From NCBI GenBank assembly GCA_008828725.1, contig MEHQ01003574.1, positions 496,001 to 560,000 of the forward strand: a stretch of DNA of 64,000 nt. Reading direction: 5' to 3'. Positions 1-11,741 of this stretch are shown in pieces. The notes beneath the pieces are model-generated. The model was not told the origin of the DNA, ran no database searches, and saw nothing but the letters and a program-made list of their open reading frames with translations. Within the stretch, counting starts at the first letter, position 1. Each line of letters opens with the position of its first letter. Position numbers and translations under genes: made by a program. The DNA comes from Saccharina japonica (lineage: Eukaryota > Sar > Phaeophyceae > Laminariales > Laminariaceae).

Positions 1-380
1 GCCGCTGCGCTGTTCGACCAGCGTCTATTTTGTCAGCCGCCCTTTATCGTCGCCACGTTCGCCGCCAGGTTAAAGCGTTGTCCAGCTGGGCGATAACGCA
101 AGGCCAAAGAACGGGCGGAGACACCATCGTGGCTAGGCATTACTCTCGTCTCATTGTCATCCTGGTCCGTTGCATGCGGTTGTCGTTCACGGGAAGCGCC
201 GCTGTTGCTGTCGGGGACGCGCAGTACGCCGAAGTTTCCGGTGCAGGTGAGGTATCACTGGGTGCAGTATCTCATTCGCGGTTGCGCGGTTACAAATAAA
301 AACACCACTCTCGTGTATAGTTTTGAAAGTGTTGATGAGTGAGTAGAAGGGTGTGATTTTTCATCACGTAACGCCACTAC
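1..380. other. No convincing gene
   Basis: Only short overlapping ORFs without recognisable domains or clear splice signals. Earlier exons of the + strand gene that follows may lie here or left of the window. Confidence 0.3.
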
Positions 381-3300
381 TTGCTCGGGGCACTACCTAA
401 AATATGTGCCGGCGTGTTGTATGTATCTGCACGCCTGAACTCAGGTGGAATCGATCTGGAACTAGCACCTCAGGTGGTGACCGCTCTAGACGACCTGTGC
501 ATGCTGTCGCCACGCTCTTTTGATGCGCCTTCTTTGGCGGCACTCCTCGAGGAAGTGTGCCTCTGGCTTGTGGAACAGCGAATCGGGCCCCGTGCCCAGC
601 ATGCTGCGTACAAGTCCTGCGATCCCTATTCTCAGGTGAGCGTGTGGTTGTTCGTGAAAGAAGAATCGCGCCTGCGCATAAGCTGCATGCGAGGTGGATC
701 TGCGTTTTTGTGGAAAGTGCTATATTGTGTTTGACTGCTGTGGAAACCACAGCGGTGAGCTCGCGTCACGAGCGGTAGCATCGTCCGCGTCCTAAGCGGC
801 AGCATTGGCTCCACGATAGATACGTCAAACATTTCCTTCTTTTTTTTTTGCCGCCCCCCTCGAGAGACGTGTCGACGATACTTGAACGGTTTATGTTTTG
901 ATATCTGATTCCCTGCACACTCCCAGCAAGACAATGTGATGTAACAACCATTTAAACCTGCTACTGGACAGATACAGCACAAACTCAACCGTGTGGCGAC
1001 AGCCTCTGGATCGGCGAAGGCAACTGTGGCGATTTCGGCTGTTCTGGATGTCATGGCCGAGGTCCGCACAACAAGCAGCAAGCGAAAGGACCGTCACCAG
1101 GTCCGAACAGATGACAGTCTATGGGTTTTAATTCAATTCGTCACTGTCGAGTCTGCAGTGTAGCTGCACGAGTGGCATTAGTTGTTCGCCAGCGTCCTTA
1201 CGAGCGCAGAATTTTGCCAATTAGCTAAGTAACATCTATTCACACTCAAATGTTCAACTGTGCAGGTTTCCAGCAAGGGTAGGCGCCCCCTTGAAACGAA
1301 GCTGTTGAAGGTGTATGTGAAGCTGTTGGCCAGGATCCTGCGAGACTACGAGAAGGACAACTACGGTGCCAACGACCAGGGGCCGGATGAGTAAGTCGTT
1401 ACTGCGTAGTCGAAATCAACTACTTTTTGGGCGGTTTGGTGCCCGCTTCGTCAGTTTTAGTGCTTTGATTCAGTAGGCTGCATATTTCAGTTGCTGAAGA
1501 TATCTCAGGCGTTCTGACGAACGGACTTCCCATGTCATGCGAGCACTCATACATTGTGTTTATTACTCTATCCTTTTGTCAGGGATGTAGCTTCCGGCCT
1601 GCCGCTTGTGCTACGCGCACTGCACAAATACCACATTGCCGAGCAAGTCCAAGAGTCTATGGACTACTCCAACGCGGAAGCGCGTTCCGCGTGTGAAGGC
1701 GCCCAACGCCTGGTATGCATGTTGTGCGAGCGGCTATGCAGTGCATGGGGAAGCTCGGCGGTGGTTTCGGCCGCCAACGCTATCAGGTGAAAACCTTTCC
1801 AAATATGTCGTATCGTTCTCGCATTTTGTGTTCGGCTTCGTAACCGACAACAGTCGCTCGTTTTTCAGGTGATCGATTGTATTGCTTTTGCACGTTGGTG
1901 TGGTGAAGGCTGGCAGATTACTCATACTCTGTCGACTTTTTTCTCGCAGGGAAGAAAACGGTGGCGTAGGAGTCGAAGCCAGGGTGAGCAACGAGGCATG
2001 GGCTACAGCAATGAACCGGCTCCTGGTTATGTCGAAGGAAAACGATGTGAGCAGTTTATTCGTATATATATTACTGGTACATACAAGGTTGCGTTTGTCC
2101 GATTGTCCGATTGACGTACGCATTTGCTGTCTGCTAGACCAATACTTATTCCGTGCCCATGTGAATCAGTGTGTTAGTTTTCCTCACGAACTGCGCCTCC
2201 CCTTCAATGAACGGCATTTCGTCGAGCGCAAACCGACCAGCAAGCCTGTCTGGTCCGCCGTTAAGACGAAACGCAACCTCTTGGTCTGCACGAAGTGAAC
2301 ACTTTTCATACCTTCTGTTGGAAAGAGCATTGCAGCCCCAGCGCTTGTCCTTTTTTCACGCTTAGCAGGTGCCAAAGGCGAAATGTAATTTACTCGCAAC
2401 TAGATCGTCCCAGAAGAAGGCTAGCAGTGGAAGAGGCATCTGACTTATTACTGTACCATGTAGTGCGTGCTTTGAGCTGCGACCCCCGTGGTTGAGCTAT
2501 TAGACAGCTAAACAGTGTTCATTGTGACGGTTCTTATTTCCAATTGCTTATTTCACTGTTTATGCTCGGTGCGTCAGGGAGACTCGGGTCGTCGCCATTC
2601 TTCACCAGTTCTGCACCTTAAGTCGGACCACGTTGCGGAAATTGCCCGTTTGATCGGGTTGGTTTCGGCTGAATCCCAAAGCGTGCACGGTGGTGGTGAA
2701 GATGGCTCTACTGCCCTCAACGAGCTAAAGAGCTACCTAGAGAGGTGGCCAGAAGCGCAGGCCACGCTTGAAGACCAGGTGGGTACTGTCCTTTTTACTC
2801 GACGCGTCTGCGATCTGCATGTGGTGAGACTAGAAAGCCGGGTAGGTGTAGAATTGGAGCAACTCGTGTAATGAAGGTGTACACACAGGATTTTTTTGTG
2901 CAAGTTTTGTCCATACTGCTTGTTTAGCGTCGTACTACACCATTACTTTCACTAAGAAGCGACGATGACAGCTCATGCAACAACATTCCAATTTTGTGCG
3001 AAACAGGTTGGTCGCCTGAAGCCACGGTTTCGCCAGTTTATCCTCGAGGGATGCAAAGCACCGCATGCTGCAGACGGCGGAGTTCGAAGCACCCCCCTGC
3101 GTGGACGTATGGCAGACGTGCACGGCGGCTGGTCTGCGCGGAGGGGGCAGGACATGGAAGGAACGCGCAAGTCTCTTGCGTTTGAGGCAGACGAAAATAT
3201 TGTAAGGCCAGTGTTCATAGACGTCACCCGCGTGGACGAAGATGCCGCCCAGCCTCGACCAAACAGGTTGCAAGAAATCAGGAGAAGGATGGGGGGCTTG

Positions 3301-3718
3301 GGCACACGAGAACCGGCTATGGGGGCAGCTGGACCCTCAGGCTCCGGAGTGGAACACGCCCCATCTTCCCAGGCTGACTTCAAACCGGACAGGTATTTTT
3401 TCGCGTTTTGGCGCATTCCGGTGTTTGTGGACGTGGAATATGCCCTTTTAGTTTGGTTACGACTACTGTACATACGGGCTCAAAATCACCTGTACCATCG
3501 CACCCATTGGCATTTCTTTTTTAATCTTGGACCAATTTTCCACTCGTGCTTGCAGGCCGCAGCCCCTGAAGCAGAACAACGGCTACAAGACCTCTGAGCT
3601 TCAAGAGCGCCTTCGTCGAGCTCAATCGAAGCCTGTTCAAGGTGCCGCAGAAAGTCGCGCTGTAACTGGATCAAAGGCTAGCGACCTTGCGGAAAGGTTC
3701 AAAAGGAGGAAGGCGTAG
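381..3718 (+). CDS. Unrecognised multi-exon protein gene, 5' end not resolved
   Basis: Seven exons can be joined with GT-AG borders and matching phases: about 381-635, 1266-1390, 1583-1786, 1950-2046, 2578-2778, 3007-3392 and 3556-3718, ending at a TAG. The first exon's left border is uncertain, because an in-frame stop lies at 369-371 and no good acceptor is visible. The product is largely helical and charged. It has Leu-rich stretches near the start (ETKLLKVYVKLLARILRDYE), a disordered Gly/Arg/Pro middle, and a basic C-terminus ending ASDLAERFKRRKA. I recognise no family. The evidence for coding is that all internal junctions keep frame (phases 0,2,2,0,0,2) across six introns of about 160-530 bp. 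The intron before the exon at 2578 is long enough to hide a further exon. Function unknown. Confidence 0.6.
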
Positions 3719-4501
3719 AGTCATCGTGGGATCCAATGACGCTGTAAGCGTCCGGTTTTATCTCCGGCGGGTGTTCTTGTGCGGTTGGTCAATCCAGAGT
3801 TTTCTGTATGCCATGATTAGCACCACGCCCGATTTGATGGGTGCGACATACGTACAATTATTAATACTATGGTTTTGTTCTCTTTCCTATATACGCATGG
3901 TTGTTAATCGAGTGTACGTTATTAATACTTGTAATCGTGTTGGAGGTGCCGAGAGGTGAAGTTGCTGCTGCTGTATCACATGTATCATACGCTGCTATCG
4001 TAATAATGCGAGTAAACAACCCCCCGCCAGATCATTTTTTCGAGCTCAATAACGCTCCTAAACAAAGGTGCCAATACCAAATGACATGTTTTCGGACAGC
4101 CCTCGGTTTAAGAGAGATCTGTCCAACGCCACCCTTGTCGGTGCTGATATTCTTCTAGCTGCTTGCTGTGGAGACATCGAGCTCGAAAAGTCGGTGCGGG
4201 GTGGGTGGCGTCTACTCGCATTATTACGGTATACTGTATCACAGTGGTTGTAGTCCTCAAGCCCTCTACTACTTTGTGGTAGCCACGGTACAATAGTATC
4301 CGCACATTAAGCTCTTCCTTTGTGGCGGCCACGGACGGTGCGTCTGCGTGTGTGCATGTTTATGCCATGATTCCTGTCGTCCTGGGGAATAGGAATGAAC
4401 ACATATCATACATACCCGTAGTCTCATGACCGAACTGCGGGGGCCGGACGATACTACATCTACTCGGAAGTATAAAGAAGCGCCAGCCACGTCGTACAAC
4501 G

Positions 4502-4532
<31 letters not shown>

Positions 4533-4955
4533 TAGTCCCACAACACCCGCGCGTCACACTCTGGCCTTTGTGACGGCCACGGCGCTTTTTTAGTGTTTTT
4601 GTGTGCAGTGCTCACCACCAGGACATGCAAAATCGTGACTACAGCAAGCAGCAGGAGATTTCCACGTCCGAATCTACCACACGCCACACGACGTTGAACC
4701 TACCCCGTCATATATATAAACAGGAACACCTGACGATGTTTTACCCCTTTTCAACTTGCGACACCCCCGGGACCACACCCCGAAGGGGAACCTTGTATGT
4801 GTCTATTACTTACATACAGTTTGCTCTGATGCCCACCTAACCATGGGATTATAAGTATAGAGTTGGGTCTTGATGCCCATATGATATACTAGGGAAAAAA
4901 AGGCCCTCCCGCTCCCACTGCGGTAGGGCCAGATTGATGCATGTAGAATATGAAG
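3719..4955. other. Intergenic, no gene seen
   Basis: AT-rich to mixed sequence downstream of the multi-exon gene. ORFs here are short and several owe their length to a CAG microsatellite. No domain or exon chain was found. Confidence 0.4.
4501..4531 (+). repeat. (CAG)n trinucleotide microsatellite
   Basis: About nine CAG units followed by CAACAG. Translation gives homopolymer runs in all frames on both strands, so the ORFs across it are not evidence of genes. Confidence 0.9.
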
Positions 4956-4959
4956 ATGA

Positions 4960-5112
4960 TATAGGAGTTGTTGTTTTTTAATCGAAAGACAGAAAAAGTG
5001 GTTGTTTTGTTGCACTGCTGCACCCAGTGTGCGCGCTCGCCAGGCCGTCTAATCGTGTCGAACATACCGGGTCGCACATACCGGTACTAGACAACACATA
5101 TATACGTTAAGT
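4960..5112 (-). repeat. Interspersed repeat, inverted copy of 29150-29278
   Basis: The reverse complement of this stretch resembles 29150-29278. Shared blocks include the tract around ATCGAAAGACAG/CTGTGATTCGAT, the GCGCTCGCCAGGCCG block and a GTACTAGACAACACATATATAC block. No coding content. Likely a decayed transposon fragment. Confidence 0.6.
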
Positions 5113-5638
5113 ACTCGTACGTAGCCGTGTCCGCCGATGCAGCGAAAAAAGGCGGACCATACCGGTTCACATACCAAATATGCATGCGTCCAACAACAGA
5201 TCATGCTCGTACGATCAGCAACCGTCACGAGAAGCAACACGAGGTAACCACGATCCCAGATTAGTCGGAATGAAGATAGTTGGTTGAGGGTTATACCTGG
5301 CAGTACGAGTCCTGGTACCTTGTATCTCTCGTGGGTGGTATCGTATGTGAGTCACAACTGTATAGTCCTCACAAATCGATCGATGATACGTGTTGCGGCG
5401 TCGTGAATCCGCCGGTTTACGCCGTAGCGTTCGCACGAGGCATTGACGTCGAGATCAACGAAGATCTACGACATGATCTCCGAAAACTCCCCACAGCAGT
5501 ACTTATCATACGGGTACTCGTACATATTATATGTATGTGTATCGTCAAGTATTGTCAAGTATACGGCGGGAACAAGTACGCACAGGGGTGCGCATGAAGG
5601 TTAGGCCTCTTTTTTCTTCCTGGAATTTTTTTTTAGAT

Positions 5639-5973
5639 TTTTTTTTTTTTTTTTTTTAAATCCTCCGGCGGATGGGTAAAAATAAAGCTTACGCCCTCCA
5701 CACTTCCACGTCTCACTTCGTGTCGTGTGTCAATTCACTCCATGCCCCCTCGGAAGTATCAGCCCTTGCTGCTTACGACTCCGGAGACTTGAGCATGTTG
5801 ACCCGACCTGACCCCCGAAGGGGCCCGGTGCGGTGGGGATAGCCACCCGAAGAGTAAACTCTCCGGGTAGTGTGGAACTTGCCGAAGCTCATCCACTAAC
5901 AAAAACCCAGGCCAAGAAACCTTCCCGCCAGACTCGGATCATTTACGATCCACCCTACCCGTTTGCGCGTTGG
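5639..5973 (-). mobile_element. SINE-like retroposon with poly(A) tail, copy 1
   Basis: The 335-bp insert is flanked by direct repeats TTTTAGAT (5631-5638 and 5974-5981) and interrupts the left TIR of the surrounding element. Read on the - strand it starts near ACCAACGCGCAAACGGG and ends in a run of more than 20 A. Poly(A) plus target duplication indicates LINE-type retroposition. A second copy at 22504-22860 is nearly identical except for a CTTCGTGCA repeat expansion. No clear tRNA-type A/B boxes were found, so the founding RNA is unknown. Confidence 0.85.
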
Positions 5974-6655
5974 TTTTAGATCTTTTTTTTTCGGTGGCAA
6001 CCAAAAAATACAGAAGAGCTCATAATAAATAATCATATCTCCAGCAGCTCTACAAGATAAGCATACCTGCTGGTATAGGCCTGTATTGATACGGCCTCGG
6101 GGGCATGACGGGGCCTAGCACAGGCGGGCAGGGTCAGGGAGCTGGAGCGCTCCTCATGTAGACATAAACCACGTATATATTATCGTACCTCGCAGGTGGA
6201 CCTCGTCGAGACGAAGTCAAGCAAGTCGGGTCAAGTCAAGACACCAGCAAGCACGAGACCTCACAGATGGAGAAAGCCTCATCAAGTATATGAACTCCCT
6301 AATATATGAAACCGTCATCATACCTGCTGTATCGAGTACCAAGCACAATCGATATCCTCCCTGCTTTGCAATCGATACTGTGCGACACCACACATCCGCA
6401 GTATGCATACCGAACAGGTGTACAGTCCCTTCAACTAATATCCTCCCTGCATGACGAACAGTGTGGCAATAAAGCATCACAATATCATAGCATGGTCACA
6501 CCTCATAGCTGTCCCGAAAACCACAAATCATCCTCCCGAATCAATATCACAAATTCCAAATTCACGTACCGAAAGTGGACAACAATGTCCCAAAACCTCA
6601 AGCAAATTCAAAGTACTGAATACCAGAAATTCAAGCAAATTAATTCAAACTCAAA

Positions 6656-6961
6656 TACCAAAATCTCAACCATACTGGCTCAAACTTCAACAATCTTCCA
6701 AGACACTCAGCTGCCGAAACTAGGGCATAAGGCCTCGATAATCAGACGGCCATCAGCTCGGTGTCAATAGGTCGATACAAGTTTATCCAGTAGTACTAAC
6801 TTCAGATACCAAAATCTAAACCATACTGGCTCAAACTTCAACAAACTTCCAAGACACTCAGCTGCCGAAACTACTGTAGGGCATATGGCCTCGATAATCA
6901 GACGGCCATTAGCTCGGTGCCAATAGGTCGATACAAGTTTATCCAGCAGTACTAACTTCAG
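6656..6961 (+). repeat. Two-copy ~150-bp tandem repeat
   Basis: 6656-6806 and 6807-6961 share ATACCAAAATCT..CATACTGGCTCAAACTTC, AAGACACTCAGCTGCCGAAACT, CCTCGATAATCAGACGGCC and AGGTCGATACAAGTTTATCC. The second copy has a small insertion (ACTGT). It lies inside the TIR element. Confidence 0.85.
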
Positions 6962-8478
6962 AATCACTGCACGTTGCAAGAATCTCGAAACCTGACAGAT
7001 CCTCAATACAAATCTCAATACCGTACAATGTATTCTCCGAACTACCAGACCAGCCGTTATTATCATTGAATATCTCCCTGACAATCAACAATACAGCTCC
7101 CGATCACGGTTCGACCAAAAACAGTATATCTGCACAGCAGTATCCACTATTTTAATCAGTAAACAGGCAGAATTTTTAATGCCAGAAAACCATCAATAAA
7201 AAACCGCAACCTAACCTTAACCCCACCAAACCAATCAGAAACTCAATCAAGATCAGGGCAGCGGGGGTTCTCGGGGCACGTCGTCGACGTTTTTTCCTGT
7301 ACTTCTCCCCACCAATGCACACAAGTTGACGACAGTTTCTAATATCCTGCTGAGCGAGTTCCTAGCGACAGCTATACTATCTTTATGCCAACTTATCATC
7401 GGGGAAACGTGATCTCCCTTTGCCACGAGCTGCTGGTATACTCAAGAATCTTCGAGCGATTTTCCACACAAGGAAAGTGATACCTGACAGGGTGGAAACC
7501 CGGGTGCATGACAAGCTTCGAAGTGTACTATTTTATCACCAAGCAACAATGACTTAAGACCAGCGTTTTAACCAACCAATACCCCCAGGTAGGTATGCCG
7601 CAATTCCACGCGAATCTGATAAGAACGAGTACGTATCACGACACACCTTCCTCGATGAACGCCTCGAAACAAAAAAGCAAACACGGACAAAGTTGCCCTT
7701 GGGTCTTGGGGTGGGCAAGAACCAACTTTTAGCTGCGCGCGACGTCCGACGGCGGTGCTGAAAAAAATCCCGCAGAACGCAGATGGGACAGACGGTTTGC
7801 AGATTTTTTGCAGCTCGAAACGACAAGCCTCACGGCCAGATCGAAGTATTTTTCTCCCGCCACTAAAGGGCGGCGGAGCCAGGAGTGGTCTCGAGAGCAC
7901 CTCCAAGTCAGTGCGGTCATCGCAAGCACGTCAGGCCTATACCAGCAGCTATGCTTATCTTGTAGAGATGGTGGATATATGATTCTTTATTATGAGCTCT
8001 TCGGTATTTTTTGGTTGCCACCGAAAAAAAAAAATATCTAAAATAAAATTCCAGGAAAAAAAGAGGCCTAACTTTCATGCGGACCCCTGTGGTTGATAAC
8101 CACGGGCAAGTAGTGCTGGACAGGCGACGTATATCTCGTGGGTGCTACGTATGGTGTACAGGTGTCTTGACGTGTTGTGTTGATACCTGATGATGGTGTA
8201 TCCCGTCGATGCTACTCGTGAGTATCGTGTCGTGTGGGCCATTTTGAAATCTACAATAAATAAAAAAGCGGGACAACCTCTACATTGTTGAACCGTTATC
8301 AATTGATTCGTCGAAATGTAACTACTACGGTACTCGTCGTCTCGTCGTACATACGACGCATTCGAGTACCAGAAAAGAAATACAGCAGCAGTTTTTACGA
8401 CGATTGGGGACTCGTGTATCAGCTCTATGATAGAGCTTAACGGCGTGCTACACCATCAATCAGTATCCCATACCCCCT

Positions 8479-8632
8479 AGACTACGGATCGCCATGATAT
8501 ACCTTCGAGGCCGCTATATACATTCGCCGGCCTTGACCGGTACGAAGTGGGTTAGTCGCGGGCTGAGTCTATTATGTCGAGATCGAAGGTCAATCGTCGC
8601 ATGCCTGTCGCGTGAGTGATTGATGCCACGGG
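8479..8632 (-). repeat. Interspersed repeat, inverted relative to 28393 and 28905 copies
   Basis: Shares CTACGGATCGC..ATGATA..CCTTCGAGGCCGCTAT, GAAGTGGGTTAGTCG..GGGCTGAGTCTAT, TGTCGAGATCGAAGGTCAAT and the GTGAGTGATGC end with the two + copies near 28.4 and 28.9 kb. A partial second copy follows at about 8655-8715. Non-coding. Confidence 0.75.
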
Positions 8633-8779
8633 TGTGTGTGCTGTGGTTCCTAATATAAACTACGGATCGCAATGATACCTTCGAGGCCGCTATTTATATT
8701 TGCCGGCCTTGCCAGGTATACGTCCATTTCAAACTTTGGATGTTTGGTTGTTGGGTTTATCTAAAGCATAACTCAAACA

Positions 8780-9480
8780 CACACCTTACTACTTGAACTT
8801 AGTGTAGAGCAACCCGCATGTATCTACCACATAAATCCGGGTTTTCAGGTCCTCTGTCTTTACCTAACACATAAATCACGGCAGTTGGGTGCTCTGTGTT
8901 TATCTACATCAACCAAACAACCAGACAACCAAACAGCCAAACAACCAAACAACCAAACAGCGAAGAATTAAAACACAACAGTGGAACCGCAGAACAGCAG
9001 ACCAGCTACTTTAACTTAGTGTGGAGTGCCCCGCCTTTATCTACCACATGAATACACAATTTCGAGTGATTTGTCTTTACCTATCACATAAACCACGGTA
9101 GTTGGGTGCTCTGTCTTTATCTACAGCAACCAAACAACCAAACAACCAAACAGCGAAGAAGTAAAAAACACAACAGCGGAACAGCAGACCAGCAGACCAG
9201 CAGACCAGCTACTTTAACTTAGCGTGGAGTGCCCCGCCTTTATCTACCACATGAATACACAATTTCGAGTGATTTGTCTTTATCTATCACATAAACCGCA
9301 GTAGTTGGGTGGTCTGTCTTTATCTACAGCAACCAAACAACCAAACAACCAAACAGCGAAGAAGTAAAACACAACAGTGGAACAGCAGACACAGCAGACC
9401 AGTTACTTTAACTGAGCGTGGACTGTCCCGTCGTTATCTACCACATAAATCGCAGAAGTTGGGTGATCTGTCTTTATCTA
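8780..9480 (+). repeat. ~200-bp tandem repeat array, about 3.4 units
   Basis: The phrase ACCAGCTACTTTAACTTAG recurs near 9001, 9205 and 9398, with a diverged start near 8786. Units are about 193-210 bp. Each unit holds GAGTGCCCCGCCTTTATCTACCACAT, a TTGGGTGSTCTGTCTTTATCTA box, a short AACCAAAC run and AACAGCAGACC units. No ORF. The region 8090-8780 to its left shows only repeat fragments. Confidence 0.85.
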
Positions 9481-9595
9481 ATACATAAATAAATAGTAGT
9501 CGTTTCTCTGTATTTATTTAACACATAAATACACAGTGGTCGTTTCTCTGTCTTTCTCCAACACATAGATACGCATTGGGTGACACTCATTTCTC

Positions 9596-9703
9596 AGAAC
9601 AACCAAACAAACAAACAACCAAACAACCAAACAACCAAACAACCAAACAATCAAACAATCAAACAATCAAACAACCAAACAACCAAACAACCAAACAACC
9701 ACC
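9596..9703 (+). repeat. (AACCAAAC/AACAATCA)n minisatellite
   Basis: About 108 bp of AACCAAAC-type units, the same motif seen as short runs inside the ~200-bp array just upstream. It produces long low-complexity NNQTTKQ ORFs that are not genes. Confidence 0.9.
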
Positions 9704-9811
9704 TCCTTGGCTCACCCTTGTGCACTTCTTTTCACATCACCTGCATTTACCGATGTCCCACCCTGCTTCCACCCACCCCCCACCAATACGATGGATGCCA
9801 GGTAAACGAAC

Positions 9812-11741
9812 ATGGCTCCTGCTATTTTGCACAAAAAGAACACGACCGCTCTTCGCGAGCTGGGCCTGTGGTGGCTGAAGAACTTCGGCAGCGGGTACTG
9901 CGGCGACCTTTCGGTGTTCACGCTGTGCTTGGTGGACAACGGCGGCTTTCACCCAGCGCAGGCCCAGCAAGCGTTGTACGGCAAGAATAGTCGGGGACGA
10001 GTGATGAAGCTGCTCCGACAGGGCCGCAAACGGATGGTCGACTACGTGCGTTCCCTCCCACGCGACACATCTTTCACGGATCACCCGGTCGACGGTGAGA
10101 AGACCAATCTCCCCGACTTGGACACATGGGCACAGGAGATCGTCGATGGCAAACCTCTCGATGTCCGCGGCATTTGGCTTGTTGCGGAGCAGTGCGGAAC
10201 CGAGGTGCGGATAATCCAGCAGATGGTGGAGGGCGACACCTACATGCTGAGGGACGCCTACGGCTTCAGCACTCCCCTGAGGGAGAATGGACGCATCCTG
10301 TGGACATCTAGGCGGTTGTCACCAAGGTGAAGCGGGGAGTGTTTGCGTGTTTGTGTGATAGAATTAGAGTGTAAATCCACCTTCACCCGTTTGTCAAGAT
10401 GGCATTAATGCTTGTAAAGTACTAAACTTGATTTTGTATTCTCTCCTTTTTTGTTTCCTGTTGTCTCTCGCAACAACAGGATCACTTTTTCTCTGGCGGT
10501 ACGACGAGCTCTGTGGACGAGATGCTGGATTACCTGGAAGCGATTCTATCTTCCACGGAAATCGCGTCCACTCCGTCTGGCCCGGCTTCTCCCCCGGCCC
10601 CGTCTTCTTTCGGTGGAGAGCCTGCTTCTGGCGACCCGGCCCCGTCTTCTTCCGGAGGGGAGCCTGCTTCTGGCGACCCGGCCCCGTCTTCTTCCAGTGG
10701 GGAGCCTGCTTCTGGCGACCCGGCCCCGTCTTCTTCCGGTGGGGAGCCTTCTTCTGGCGACCCGGCCCCGTCTTCTTCCAGCGGGGAGCCTGCTTCTGGC
10801 GACCCGGCCCCGTCTTCTTCCGGTGGTGAGCCTTCTTCTGGCGACCCGGCCCCGTCTTCTTCCGGTGGTGAGCCTTTTTCTGGCGACCCGGCCCCGTCTT
10901 CTTCCGGTGACGACGACGGAAACATGTGGGACATCTCTTTCGGCGATTTTCCGGGTTTCCCGGAAGTGCCTCCTTCCCCGGCAACAGTTGTCAACGGCGG
11001 TGACGAGGCCCCTTTCTCGATCCCACCCGACTCCACTGCCGCCGCCGCTGCGGGTGTTGAGACCCCTGTCTTCGCCACGAAGAGGCAGGTGAAGAACAGC
11101 AAGCGTGCCATGGCGAGGAAGAAGGCGTATCAGGCACGCGCGGCGGCACCAGCGGTGGCACCGGCGACACCAACGCCCCCGACTGCTCCGACGCCCACCA
11201 CCCCGCCCCACCCGCAGAAAGTTTACCGGGTTTGCCGGAACAGGAGTCGCCGCCGTGTAGGCGTGAGTGGGCGCAAGAACAAGCACCGGGGCTGCCGTGG
11301 CCTTGGTTGGAGTGGCAAGTGCACCAGACGTCGTCTCAAGCGGAAGGGCAGGGGCTGGACCGTCAAGAAGAAGAGGTGTGGGGATGACATTTGGTGCGAG
11401 CAGGAGTTCACGTTCAACGTGACGGAGGAGAACTACCGGGACCTGAGCGACCAGATCAGGGGCGGTGGAGCTCTGGGGAAAGGGATGAAAGCGGTGAGTT
11501 AAAGATTTAAGTCGAGTGGTTTGCGTGTTTCTCTTGTTGATTACTTCGCATTTTTCTTTTTTTTACCCATGAACTTACTGTCCCGTTGTCCCTTTATTAT
11601 TGGTGTCGGACTCGTTCTATTTATGTACAGGGTGGATCTGGCAGGAAGGAGGAGAGTAAAACTGCATCTGCTCCCGTGCAAGGTGAGGGAGTTTGATTTC
11701 CCGCAGTCAAACACACCATCGTTCTTCAAAAGAAAACCATT
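9812..11741 (+). CDS. Spliced gene: OTU-protease-like N-terminus, Pro/Ser/Gly repeat, basic C-terminal part
   Basis: Exon 1 (9812-10326, ATG start) has the layout of an OTU cysteine protease. There is a GxGxC-type motif (GSGYCGDLSVF), then KRMVDYVRSLPRD resembling the OTU 'VDYIR' helix, and GIWLVAEQCGTEVRIIQ resembling the 'L.ALA...G..I.V' segment. The usual D-G-D-N-C box is altered to G-S-G-Y-C. Exon 2 (10480-11493) begins DHFFSGG, which could supply the catalytic His. It continues through seven or so 14-residue GGEPASGDPAPSSS repeats and ends in a Lys/Arg-rich part (KNKHRGCRGLG, RRRLKRKGRG). Exons 11631-11682 and 11707-11741 follow in phase. The best exon 1 donor (CCAAG/GTGAAG) leaves phase 2 while the best exon 2 acceptor (CAACAACAG) needs phase 0. 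So either a weaker site is used, there is an indel, or these are two genes. The 3' end beyond 11741 is lost against the transposon island. OTU assignment is tentative. Confidence 0.5.
10606..10908 (+). repeat. 42-bp coding minisatellite (GGEPASGDPAPSSS)n
   Basis: About seven in-frame 42-bp units with small substitutions (A/S/F at position 5, S/G at position 1). All other frames are also open through the array, which explains overlapping long ORFs on both strands. The + frame that continues into the basic exon is taken as real. Confidence 0.85.

Larger units (their letters stand above)
5583..8089. mobile_element. Non-autonomous TIR DNA transposon (~2.5 kb), left TIR split by a SINE
   Basis: The left end (5583-5638 continuing at 5982-6091) and the right end (7934-8089) are inverted repeats of about 150 bp. 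The shared outer sequence is CAGGGGTSCGCATGAA, followed by GTTAGGCCTC, a T-rich tract, TTTTAGAT, CGGTGGCAACCAAAAAATAC and AGAGCTCATAATAAA. The left arm matches the right arm only after removing a 335-bp insertion. CAGGG-type ends recall hAT elements, but no 8-bp target duplication could be found, so the superfamily is open. The interior has no recognisable transposase and carries a ~150-bp tandem duplication at 6656-6961. Confidence 0.8.

Noticed and set aside
4269..4687. Poly-Leu/Ala/Cys ORFs near 4.5 kb
   Set aside because: Products of the CAG microsatellite in other frames.
7554..7982. ORFs inside the TIR element as a transposase
   Set aside because: Short, Arg/Ser-rich, no catalytic motif and overlapping on both strands.
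8780..9480. CRISPR-like array
   Set aside because: Units are contiguous ~200-bp tandem copies without unique spacers, in a eukaryotic context.
9576..9990. Long NNQTTKQ-rich ORFs
   Set aside because: Translation of the AACCAAAC minisatellite in several frames; no codon-level signal beyond the repeat.
10394..11286. Long ORFs on the - strand and in the other + frames across the 42-bp array
   Set aside because: The repeat length is a multiple of three, so every frame stays open. The + frame continuing into the basic exons fits best.
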